Shown piece by piece: positions 42,087 through 49,526 of a DNA stretch of 49,526 nucleotides (its first letter is position 1; every line of letters begins with the position of its first letter). Below the pieces are notes generated by a model, which was not told where the DNA came from, searched no databases, and saw nothing but the letters and a program-made list of their open reading frames with translations. Made by a program: the position numbers and the translations under genes. The stretch covers positions 79,053-128,578 of the forward strand of contig NZ_AUPM01000018.1 in the NCBI RefSeq assembly GCF_003265365.1, read 5' to 3'. Source of the DNA: Petrotoga sp. 9PW.55.5.1 (lineage in GTDB: Bacteria; Thermotogota; Thermotogae; Petrotogales; Petrotogaceae).

Positions 42087-44363
42087 TTTGATAAGCTCTA
42101 TTCCTTTTTTAGTCGATACTTCACCGAAAGTGGATCAATTTATTTCAATTCAACACCATTCCATAACAATATCTACGAAAAGGTTTATACCGATGAAAAG
42201 GATGTCATCCTCTTCTGGAAAACACAGATGCTTTACTATGTTAAAACTGACAAGATTTTTAGAAGTTTACCAGTTGAGTTTGATGGATTTAAGTTTTACT
42301 TTGACGCTTCAAAAATAGAAAACAAAAAAGCAAACGAAAAACGATCTCTGGTTTTTGAGTTAAATAAAATTCATGAAGATGGCACAATTGTTTTTGACGT
42401 TCAATACTCCGAAAGAGGCAGAAAAACAAAACAAGAAGATATATTAAAAGCCATAAAGAGAAAAGGCATAGCAATTACAGAAGAACAATTAGAACGCTCC
42501 TTTAGAGTTTTTGAAAAACAAAGTGAAGTTGATTTCTTTATCAACAAAAATGCCAAAGCATTTTTGCAAGAGCAGTTTAAACTCTGGAGTTATCAATACT
42601 TCTGGGAAGGAGCAAAAAAGTGGAGTACTGATAGAGTTAATCAATTGCAAATCCTAAAAGACATTGCTTTTAAATTAATTGACTTCATCTCACAGTTTGA
42701 AGATGAACTGGTAAAAATCTGGAATAAACCGAAGTTTGTTAAAAACTCTAATTATGTTATTACCCTTGATAGAATTAATAAAATTGAGCTAATTGAAAAG
42801 ATATTGAAACATGAAAATATGAATGAACAAATTGAAGAATGGCAAGAGCTTGGAATAGTAGATGAGAATTTTAAGACAAGCGATGTTTTTACAACTGATT
42901 TAATAGGCAAGCATTTGTTTGAAAAATATCAACATTTGCCCATTGATACCAAGCATTTTAAGGATTTAGAGCTAGAGATTTTAAGTCAGTTTGAAGATTT
43001 AGATAAATCTTTAGACGGCTGGCTGATAAAAAGTGAAAACTATCAGGCATTAAATACAATCCTACCGAAATTTAAAGAAAAAGTGCAGACAATTTACATT
43101 GATCCGCCGTTTAATACAGGAGATGATTTTGATTATGTAGATAGGTATCAAGATAGCTCGTGGTTATCTCTAATAGAGAATAGGATAGTGTTATCAAAAT
43201 ATTTTTTAAATGCTCATGGTAGCTTTTTTGTGAATCTCGATGAAAATGCTGATTTTTTTGGCAGAATCTTATTAGAAGAATTACATTTTGAAGAAATTAA
43301 AAAAATTACATTTGACACAAATGCTACCAAAGATGAAGAAGCAGATTTATTTGGATATAAAAGTTTTGGCAATAACTTTGCCTTAAAATCATCTACAATT
43401 TATTTCTGTAAAAATAAGAATAGCAAATTTTATAAGTTATGGAAGCCAAACAGGAATTTAACTAATCTCAACATTGGATGGTTAGATTTAATCGCTTTCC
43501 CCAAAAAAGATAGAAGTAAGTTTAATAAAATAGAAGATTTTGATTATTTTATAGAGAAATATGATACTAATGGACATCTGGAATATTTGAAAATAGATAT
43601 AAATGAAAAGATATATCCTGTCGGTGATATTTGGAATGATATTTATTCTTTTACTCAATCAGAAATGCGAACAAGCGAAAACTTATCTTTCCAAACGCAG
43701 AAGCCAGAAAATTTTTTACGACGTATTATTCAAGCTTCATCTACACAAAAAGAGATTATTTTAGATTTTTTTGGTGGCAGCGGAACTACTTATGTGGTTG
43801 CTCATAAATTAAACAGAAAATGGATTGGAATTGAAATGGGAGAATACTTCTATGAATTCTATGAAGAATGGGACAAAACACAAAACAAGTTTATTAAAAA
43901 ATTGGGCATTCTCGGTAGATTAAAAAATGTTCTTGCTGGCGACAAAGAGTTTAAAGCAGTAACTAAAAACAGGAGGAGTCATCTTTCAAAGGATATTAAC
44001 TGGCAGGGTGGTGGGTTTTTCAAATACTACGAACTTGAGCAATACGAGGAAACACTGGCAAATTGCAAATATAAAGATGGTGATTTGTTCCAAGTTCCTG
44101 GAAGATCTTCCTATCAAGAATATGTATTTATGAAAGACGAAAAAATGCTTGAAGCGTTAGAAATTGATTATGAAAACAATAAAGTCAAGGTTGATTTAGA
44201 CAAACTTTACCCAAATATAGACATTGCCGAAACCTTGTCTAACTTAACTGGCAAAGGGATAAAGAAAATCAATGACGATGAAGTAGAATTTGAAGATGGA
44301 ATGAAAATCAACACCAAAGATTTAGATTATAAACTAATAAAACCTTTAATATGGTGGGATTGA
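41901..44363 (+). CDS. mod: Type III restriction-modification methyltransferase (Mod)
   Basis: 820 residues, longer than usual Mod. Beta-class order is seen: DPPF catalytic motif at TIYIDPPFNTGD (Asp401), then FxGxG SAM motif at LDFFGGSGTTYVVA (Asp622). The stretch between them (about 430-600) is the target-recognition region and is unlike the decayed copy. Mod gives base specificity to the Mod-Res complex and methylates adenine on one strand. ATG 41901 follows AGGAGG. Its TGA is one base before the res ATG. It shares both ends with the decayed copy, suggesting recombination between them. Confidence 0.92.
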   Translation: MSKEQKFYKALQDVFIGAKIEGEGGFVNLMRIKSNYYRKIEDILKKDIESALKNYPSFRDELFDKLYSFFSRYFTESGSIYFNSTPFHNNIYEKVYTDEKDVILFWKTQMLYYVKTDKIFRSLPVEFDGFKFYFDASKIENKKANEKRSLVFELNKIHEDGTIVFDVQYSERGRKTKQEDILKAIKRKGIAITEEQLERSFRVFEKQSEVDFFINKNAKAFLQEQFKLWSYQYFWEGAKKWSTDRVNQLQILKDIAFKLIDFISQFEDELVKIWNKPKFVKNSNYVITLDRINKIELIEKILKHENMNEQIEEWQELGIVDENFKTSDVFTTDLIGKHLFEKYQHLPIDTKHFKDLELEILSQFEDLDKSLDGWLIKSENYQALNTILPKFKEKVQTIYIDPPFNTGDDFDYVDRYQDSSWLSLIENRIVLSKYFLNAHGSFFVNLDENADFFGRILLEELHFEEIKKITFDTNATKDEEADLFGYKSFGNNFALKSSTIYFCKNKNSKFYKLWKPNRNLTNLNIGWLDLIAFPKKDRSKFNKIEDFDYFIEKYDTNGHLEYLKIDINEKIYPVGDIWNDIYSFTQSEMRTSENLSFQTQKPENFLRRIIQASSTQKEIILDFFGGSGTTYVVAHKLNRKWIGIEMGEYFYEFYEEWDKTQNKFIKKLGILGRLKNVLAGDKEFKAVTKNRRSHLSKDINWQGGGFFKYYELEQYEETLANCKYKDGDLFQVPGRSSYQEYVFMKDEKMLEALEIDYENNKVKVDLDKLYPNIDIAETLSNLTGKGIKKINDDEVEFEDGMKINTKDLDYKLIKPLIWWD
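44016..44363 (+). repeat. Direct repeat of mod 3' end, copy 2
   Basis: Partner of 39042-39389; both are 348 bases long. Confidence 0.85.
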
Positions 44364-44364
44364 T

Positions 44365-47300
44365 ATGACTAAACTATATTTGCAAAAAATCATAGATGAT
44401 ATTTCTTTTGAAACCTTACCTATAACATGGCAGGGATTTGATTTTGCGCGATTTTCAAAAGACAAAACACTTTTTGACTTTCAGCAGAATGCACTTAAAA
44501 ATGCTTTGCGTGGCTTATGGCTTTATTTCAAAGGAAACACCCCGTCCCTTCGGGACACCCCTCTACAAGAGGATCCAAATCCAACAGGGGCTAATTTTGA
44601 GGGGAATGAATTGAAGCAAAGTTTGTTTAATCACTATAAATTAAATGGATTTGAAGAAAACTTTGATTACGATTTGAAAAAGAAAAAAGATAGCAAAACC
44701 GCAAAATATCTTTTACAATACGACGAAGATTATCCAGTCAGAGATTCTAAGATTTCTTTTTCGCATTTTATCAATCGAATGAGTTTTTGGATGGCAACGG
44801 GTTCTGGTAAAACGTTGATTATCGTTAAATTGATTGAGCTTTTAGGACTGCTTATTTCAAAAGGTGAAATTCCCAAAAACGGTATTCTATTTTTGGCACA
44901 CAGGGAGGATTTGTTAGAACAGTTCAAAAATCACGTTGATGAATTTAACAGCTTCAATTTTGACACAAAGATCAATCTCAAAAATTTGAGGGATTATGAG
45001 AGCGTAAAGCATGAAAATGCCCTGCCTTTTGCCAAAAACGAGATTACTGTTTTTTATTATCGTTCCGACTTGATTTCCGATGAAAAAAAAGAAAAAATCG
45101 TGAATTTTAAAAATTACGATAATAGTGGCAAGTGGTACATTCTTTTGGATGAAGCACACAAAGGCGACAAGGAAGACAGCAAGCGGCAGATTTTATACTC
45201 CATACTTTCAAGGAACGGATTTTTATTTAATTTTTCCGCAACCTTTACCGACCCGAGGGACTTTGCAACCTGCGCCTTTAATTTTAATCTTTCAAGGTTC
45301 GTTGAAGAAGGATACGGCAAGCATATTTATGTATCGGGGCAAGATATAAAAGCATTCAAAGAAAAAACTGATTTTTCAGAACAAGAAAAGCAAAAAATTG
45401 TTTTGAAAACCCTTTTACTTTTGACTTACATCAACAAGTATTTTGAAAAAATTAGGAAGGTTGTAAACACCCTGTCTGCTAGCGCAGACACCCCTCTAAA
45501 AGAGGGGAATTTATACCACCGACCACTTCTTTTGACACTCGTTAATTCTGTATCTGTAGAAGATTCTGATTTAGAGCTGTTTTTTAGAGAATTAGAAAAG
45601 GTTGCGAAAAATGAAATTAGATCTGATTTGATCAAAGAAGCAAGAGAGGAACTTGGCCAAGAGTTTCGCAATGATGCAAAATTTGAATTTGAAGATTTGA
45701 AATTTGATATTGACACAGATTTAATTTCAAAATTGGAATACAAAGATATTTTGAAATATGTTTTCAATGCCGAAACTCCTGGCAAGATTGAGGTTTTGAA
45801 AATCCCAGGGAATCGCCAAGAGTTGATTTTTAGGTTAATGACTGCTGATAAACCGTTTGCGTTAATCAAAATCGGCGATATTTCCGGCTGGCTGAAAGAT
45901 AAACTTGAAGGATATGAAATAAACGAAAGTTTTGAAAACGAAAGTTATTTCAGACGAATAAATCACGATGATTCCGACATAAATATTTTAATGGGTTCGC
46001 GCTCTTTTTACGAAGGCTGGGATTCAAACAGACCAAATATTCTTTTATTCGTGAATATCGGGGTTGGAAGCGACGCTAAAAAATTCGTTCTGCAATCGGT
46101 TGGCAGAGGTATAAGAATAGAGCCGCAAAAATACCAGAGAAAACGACTTCAAAATTTGTTCAACGCAGGAAAAGTTAATGTGCAGTTATTTGAAAAAGTT
46201 AAAAATCTGATTTTACCAATTGAGAGCTTGTTTGTTTTTGGGACTAACGCCGAAAACCTGAAAGAAATTATCAAAACGCTGAAAGAAGAAAAGCAAGATA
46301 AAAACTTGGGTGAAGAATTCATTTTAAATCCCGAAGCGGATAAACATCTTCTTTTGATACCGGTTTATAAAACAGCAGAGAGAATTTTTGCCGAGGAACA
46401 AAACCCTCAAAAGTATCCTATCAGCCGTGAAGATTTTGATATAACATCTCAATTTTACGAATTTCTAGGCGATAAAATCACTTTGGCTAAATATGATTGT
46501 GAAGTGAAAGTTTTGGATAAAGCAAAAGAAAGTTTTTCTGTGAAAAATAAAAATAGATATTATACGCTTGGCAAAGATGAACCATCGCTTTTTGAACCAG
46601 AGTTAATTCTTGAGCGGATTTTTGATTATCTTGGAGTTAAAAGCAAAGAGTTTGAGAAGTTCAAAGAGTTGGAAAATGAAATCGTGCATTTCAAACATGT
46701 TAAATTTATTGATTCCGAAAAATACGAAGAAATAAAAAAGAAAATTGATGTAATGAAGCACTACCCAGAAATGAAAAAAGAGTTAGACGAAAGTTATGGC
46801 AAAGTATCCCCAGATAAATATGCTGAGCAGTTGAAGCTATTTGAAGAAGCAGGAAAGTATGAAGTCAAAAACCAAAAAATCAAAATCAAGTATTTGGCTA
46901 ACCATTACTACCTTCCTGTGATCGTTTCAGAAACCGAAAAAATTGATTATCTCAATCATATTATCAATGTTGATAGTGAGGTAAGATTTATTGAGGAATT
47001 GGAAGAATATCTTGCCAAACCAAATAATGTATTTACGAAATTTGACTGGTGGATGTTTTCAAAGCTTGACCAAACGCTAGACGAAGTATTTATCCCTTAT
47101 TACAATCCAAAGGAAAATAAAATCTCAAAGTTCAAACCGGATTTTATATTTTGGATGCAAAAAGACAATCAATATTTAATTTTATTTGTTGATCCAAAAG
47201 GAACAGAACACGCAGATGGATATAGAAAAATTGACGGGTATTCAAGTATATTTGAATATGGCGCACAAAAGCAAAGTAGAGATTTTTCGTACAACGGATT

Positions 47301-47415
47301 TGTCATAAACACAAAACTATTGCTCAAACCGAGGCGAGGGATAGCCGATGTTTTGGAAAATTACAGAAAATACTGGTTTGACAATTTTGATGATTTTGCA
47401 AGCAAAATCAGTTAG
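44365..47415 (+). CDS. res: Type III restriction endonuclease subunit (Res)
   Basis: 1016 residues. The SF2 helicase part has Walker A MATGSGKTLIIVK (Lys149), DEAH at ILLDEAHKGDK (Asp262-His265) and QSVGRGIRIEPQ as motif VI. The C-terminal nuclease has PDFIFW (Asp926) and FVDPKG (Asp943, Lys945), a PD-(D/E)XK site. Res translocates along DNA and cuts between two head-to-head sites with Mod. Two in-frame palindromic inserts (residues about 57-74 and 367-382) lie in the helicase part. It seems intact and is the last gene of the island. Confidence 0.92.
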   Translation: MTKLYLQKIIDDISFETLPITWQGFDFARFSKDKTLFDFQQNALKNALRGLWLYFKGNTPSLRDTPLQEDPNPTGANFEGNELKQSLFNHYKLNGFEENFDYDLKKKKDSKTAKYLLQYDEDYPVRDSKISFSHFINRMSFWMATGSGKTLIIVKLIELLGLLISKGEIPKNGILFLAHREDLLEQFKNHVDEFNSFNFDTKINLKNLRDYESVKHENALPFAKNEITVFYYRSDLISDEKKEKIVNFKNYDNSGKWYILLDEAHKGDKEDSKRQILYSILSRNGFLFNFSATFTDPRDFATCAFNFNLSRFVEEGYGKHIYVSGQDIKAFKEKTDFSEQEKQKIVLKTLLLLTYINKYFEKIRKVVNTLSASADTPLKEGNLYHRPLLLTLVNSVSVEDSDLELFFRELEKVAKNEIRSDLIKEAREELGQEFRNDAKFEFEDLKFDIDTDLISKLEYKDILKYVFNAETPGKIEVLKIPGNRQELIFRLMTADKPFALIKIGDISGWLKDKLEGYEINESFENESYFRRINHDDSDINILMGSRSFYEGWDSNRPNILLFVNIGVGSDAKKFVLQSVGRGIRIEPQKYQRKRLQNLFNAGKVNVQLFEKVKNLILPIESLFVFGTNAENLKEIIKTLKEEKQDKNLGEEFILNPEADKHLLLIPVYKTAERIFAEEQNPQKYPISREDFDITSQFYEFLGDKITLAKYDCEVKVLDKAKESFSVKNKNRYYTLGKDEPSLFEPELILERIFDYLGVKSKEFEKFKELENEIVHFKHVKFIDSEKYEEIKKKIDVMKHYPEMKKELDESYGKVSPDKYAEQLKLFEEAGKYEVKNQKIKIKYLANHYYLPVIVSETEKIDYLNHIINVDSEVRFIEELEEYLAKPNNVFTKFDWWMFSKLDQTLDEVFIPYYNPKENKISKFKPDFIFWMQKDNQYLILFVDPKGTEHADGYRKIDGYSSIFEYGAQKQSRDFSYNGFVINTKLLLKPRRGIADVLENYRKYWFDNFDDFASKIS
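44535..44572 (+). repeat. In-frame palindromic element in res, copy 1
   Basis: Two adjacent hairpins: GTCCC/GGGAC with a TTC loop, then CCTCT/AGAGG with an ACA loop. They code for NTPSLRDTPLQE in the Res frame. The layout is the same as at 45465-45510. Confidence 0.75.
45465..45510 (+). repeat. In-frame palindromic element in res, copy 2
   Basis: GTCTGC/GCAGAC with a four-base loop, then CCCCTCT/AGAGGGG with an AAA loop. It codes for NTLSASADTPLKEGN in the same frame as copy 1. Both begin AAACACCC and share GACACCCCTCTA. Confidence 0.8.
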
Positions 47416-47581
47416 TTTGAAATGGAGATTGTTCCCAAAGGGTAGAATGCCAATATCTGAATTATAGCCATATGTGGTAACAACCCGAACAAACCATACC
47501 AATTGGCAATATGGACGTTCAAATTTAACGATTTATGGTCTAGGTATGCATTTTATCAATAGATGGCACTAATACCAATTA

Positions 47582-47614
47582 AAAAAATGCTGGAAATTAA
47601 TTCCAGCATTTTTT
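47582..47614. terminator. Bidirectional terminator closing the island
   Basis: AAAAAATGCTGGAA/TTCCAGCATTTTTT with a five-base loop, between res and the converging oxidoreductase operon. The 165 bases before it (47416-47581) hold a palindromic ACCAATTGGCA but no gene and no recognisable copy of the tRNA 3' end. Confidence 0.85.
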
Positions 47615-47615
47615 A

Positions 47616-48158
47616 TTATTTTACAGTTTCTCTCATTCCTGCTTTTATTGCCTTTTTATTAATTTCAAGCAATTTACTTTTTTTGCCATATAACTTTTCT
47701 TCTAAAGCTTTTTCTATAGCTTGTAAACTCACACATTTTGTAGCTTTTATGTAAGCTCCCAACATAACCATATTTAATACCTTTAAATTACCTAATTCTT
47801 CTGCAATTTCATTGGCAGGAACTTTAATAATATTTATATCTTTTCTTTCTGGTTTTCTATCGATTACCGAAGAGTTTAATAATAAATATCCACCTTCTTT
47901 TAAAGTTTTTTCAAACTTTATCATAGACGGAATATTAAAAGCTACTACTTCGTTGGGTTCATCTAATACAGGAGAAGCTATGTATTCATCTGAAACAACG
48001 ACTGTACAGTTTGCGGTACCTCCTCTCATTTCTGGTCCATAGGAAGGTATCCAAGTCGTGTGTTTTCCATCAATCATTGCTGCTAAAGAAATTATTTGTC
48101 CAAAAAGCATAACACCTTGACCACCAAATCCGGCTGCTATTAAGCCATGAAAACTCAT
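47616..48158 (-). CDS. 2-oxoacid:ferredoxin oxidoreductase, gamma subunit
   Basis: 180 residues from ATG 48158, six bases after GGAGGTG. The family block is LIAAGFGGQGVMLFGQIISLAA, followed by SYGPEMRGGTANCTVVVSD and NMVMLGAY. It is the gamma part of the thiamine-dependent 2-oxoacid:ferredoxin oxidoreductase, which contacts CoA. The order alpha-beta-gamma and the subunit types suggest a 2-oxoglutarate/isovalerate (Kor/Vor) enzyme rather than pyruvate, but the substrate is not sure. It is the last gene of the operon, 17 bases after beta. Confidence 0.9.
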   Translation of the reverse strand: MSFHGLIAAGFGGQGVMLFGQIISLAAMIDGKHTTWIPSYGPEMRGGTANCTVVVSDEYIASPVLDEPNEVVAFNIPSMIKFEKTLKEGGYLLLNSSVIDRKPERKDINIIKVPANEIAEELGNLKVLNMVMLGAYIKATKCVSLQAIEKALEEKLYGKKSKLLEINKKAIKAGMRETVK

Positions 48159-48175
48159 TTTGTTCACCTCCATTA

Positions 48176-48931
48176 TTATCGGGCATCTCCAATTTTATCT
48201 ACATAAACTCCTAAAGGAAATTCCTTAACCATATTTTTTTCTAACCATTCCATAGATTCTATTGGAGTTAATCCCCAATTAGTAGGACAAGTAGACAAAA
48301 CTTCGACCAATCCAAAACCTATATTATTAATTTGAGCTAAAAATGCTTTTTTTAAGTATTTCTTTGTTTTAATAACATCTTGGGGAGTAGTTACTTTTGT
48401 TCTTGCTAAAAATGCCACTCCATTTAACTCTTTTAAAACCTCAGAAACATGTATAGGATAACCTTCAACATTTTCCCTTCTTCCATACGGGGTTGTGGTT
48501 GTTTTCATTCCAAGCAAAGAGGTTGGTGCCATTTGTCCACCTGTCATACCATAAATTGCATTATTTATAAATATTGTTGTGATTCTTTCTCCTCTATTAG
48601 CCGCATGTATAATTTCTGTTGTACCAATAGCAGCTAAATCTCCATCACCCTGATAAGTAAAAACTATGCTATCAGGATTAGCCCTTTTCATACCGGTAGC
48701 TACTGCGGGAGCTCTTCCGTGAGCTGCAACGGTTCCATCCACATCAAAAAACTCGTAAGAAAATACAGCGCATCCAACAGGAGCAACCATTAAAGTTTCT
48801 CCTTGTATATTCAGTTCATCTATTACCTCAGCTATTAATCTATGAACGATTCCATGATGACATCCGGGACAATAAGTAAATTCTTTTTCGCTTAAAGCTG
48901 TAGGTGTTTTAAATCTTTCAGTATATGCCAT
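48176..48931 (-). CDS. 2-oxoacid:ferredoxin oxidoreductase, beta subunit (TPP-binding)
   Basis: 251 residues. Thiamine diphosphate/Mg binding motif GDGDLAAIGTTEIIHAANRG runs to NNAIYGMTGGQ. FTYCPGCHHGIVHRL at the N-terminus is the beta-subunit Cys motif. AHGRAPAVATGMK is the domain that faces the alpha subunit. ATG 48931 is preceded by AAAGAAGGTG. It works with alpha and gamma to decarboxylate a 2-oxoacid and reduce ferredoxin. Confidence 0.93.
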   Translation of the reverse strand: MAYTERFKTPTALSEKEFTYCPGCHHGIVHRLIAEVIDELNIQGETLMVAPVGCAVFSYEFFDVDGTVAAHGRAPAVATGMKRANPDSIVFTYQGDGDLAAIGTTEIIHAANRGERITTIFINNAIYGMTGGQMAPTSLLGMKTTTTPYGRRENVEGYPIHVSEVLKELNGVAFLARTKVTTPQDVIKTKKYLKKAFLAQINNIGFGLVEVLSTCPTNWGLTPIESMEWLEKNMVKEFPLGVYVDKIGDAR

Positions 48932-48966
48932 TATTTTTCACCTTCTTTGTTATATTTACTATTTAG

Positions 48967-49526
48967 TTAAACAAGTTCCATTAGTTTAGCCAATACTTCG
49001 GCTGGAGTAGGTATTATACCCCCCATTCTTCCATAGAATTCGATGGGTACTTTCCCGTTAACTGCAAGTTTAACATCTTCTATCATTTGACCTGAACTCA
49101 TTTCTACGGTTAAAAATAAATTTGCAGTTTTACTCCACTTTTCTAACTCAAGATATGGAAATGGCCATAAACTTATTGGCCTAAAAACACCAGCCTTAAT
49201 ACCTTTTTCTCTTGCCATATCTGCAACAGATTTAACAATTCTTCCCATAGTACCGTAGGCTACTAATATTACTCCAGCATCCTCTAATTTATACTCTTCA
49301 AATAATTTTTCGTTTTTTTCAGCTTTTTTATATTTTTCCTGATATCTCAAATTCATTTTTTCTAATTTAACTGGATCCAAATCAAAAGATGTAACCCTAT
49401 GAGCTTCTCTTTTTATTTTGGTTCCTCTCAAAGCCCAGTTTGAATGATCAGGCAAAGTAGTTAAGTTTCTAAAATCCGGAAAAGAAACAGGTTCCATCAT
49501 TTGGCCAAGTAGACCTATCTGATTAA
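48967..49526 (-). CDS. 2-oxoacid:ferredoxin oxidoreductase, alpha subunit, 5' end outside window
   Basis: The frame is open to the window edge, beginning NQIGLLGQMMEPVSFPDF, so the ATG at 49500 is internal. It covers the last 186 codons: the tail RVTSFDLDPVKLEKM, then the transketolase-C domain (GVILVAYGTMGRIVKSVADMAREKG, VFRPISLWPFPY, FLTVEMSSGQMIEDVKLAV) and end IPTPAEVLAKLMELV. The first part with the CoA/2-oxoacid site lies outside. Confidence 0.9.
   Translation of the reverse strand, partial: NQIGLLGQMMEPVSFPDFRNLTTLPDHSNWALRGTKIKREAHRVTSFDLDPVKLEKMNLRYQEKYKKAEKNEKLFEEYKLEDAGVILVAYGTMGRIVKSVADMAREKGIKAGVFRPISLWPFPYLELEKWSKTANLFLTVEMSSGQMIEDVKLAVNGKVPIEFYGRMGGIIPTPAEVLAKLMELV

Noticed and set aside
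47416-47581. Second attachment site (copy of the tRNA-Ser 3' end)
   Set aside because: No match to the last 20 bases of the tRNA was found in this interval.

Overview
The window looks like a chromosome segment of a low-GC thermophilic member of the Thermotogota, most likely Petrotoga-like. The inference rests on the AT-rich base composition, the Gram-positive-type PolC polymerase next to ruvC, the FlaG/FliS flagellar genes, an exported protein with an outer-membrane-barrel tail, and a 2-oxoacid:ferredoxin oxidoreductase. No 16S gene is present, so the genus is inference. Genes are packed in short operons with strong GGAGG ribosome binding sites, frequent TTG/GTG starts and many stop/start overlaps.

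Layout. 1-1083: a mini-RNase III gene cut by the window edge, a structured non-coding stretch and a truncated IS3 OrfA. 1084-5703 (minus): gcvH, an ECF-transporter S component, an S9 peptidase, a YtcJ-type amidohydrolase and a new 37-residue ORF behind a clear sigma-70-type promoter. 5836-11280: a tRNA-dihydrouridine synthase (plus), then flaG, queA, an NYN-domain RNase, tsaE, an endonuclease III relative and a D-2-hydroxyacid dehydrogenase (minus). 11607-13817: lepA and a small membrane protein (plus). 13839-20586 (minus): a LysO exporter split in two genes, uvrB, a barrel protein, two ECF ATPases, an RsmC-like methyltransferase and the SRP RNA.

20683-22429 is accessory DNA. A methyltransferase gene is bounded by two integron attC-like sites with the diagnostic matching of its leading core (GTTATCT) to its own R'' (AGATAAC). 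About 112 bp direct repeats lie outside it, followed by a truncated transposase and a tandem 87 bp promoter duplication. 22432-25815 holds a nitroreductase with an internal deletion, an aldo/keto reductase, thymidine kinase, a zinc-phospholipase-like protein and two gene relics (M19 dipeptidase, nitrilase). 25820-26871 is fliS plus an unknown partner.

27002-37939 (plus) is housekeeping: M24 aminopeptidase, ruvC, polC, a putative divergent sliding-clamp-like protein overlapping polC, cysE, cysK, clpX and tsaD, whose start appears to be a non-canonical ATA codon. A tRNA-Ser(GGA) at 38022 marks the edge of a defence island (38329-47415). The island has a decayed type III mod gene, an ImmA/IrrE-like peptidase with a DUF4411 PIN protein, a winged-helix PD-(D/E)XK nuclease, scraps of mod and res ends, and an apparently intact Mod-Res pair. 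The repeated mod tail and res head show that accessory genes were placed at the mod/res junction. Two related palindromic elements are inserted in frame in res. The window ends with genes for the gamma, beta and (partial) alpha subunits of a 2-oxoacid:ferredoxin oxidoreductase.
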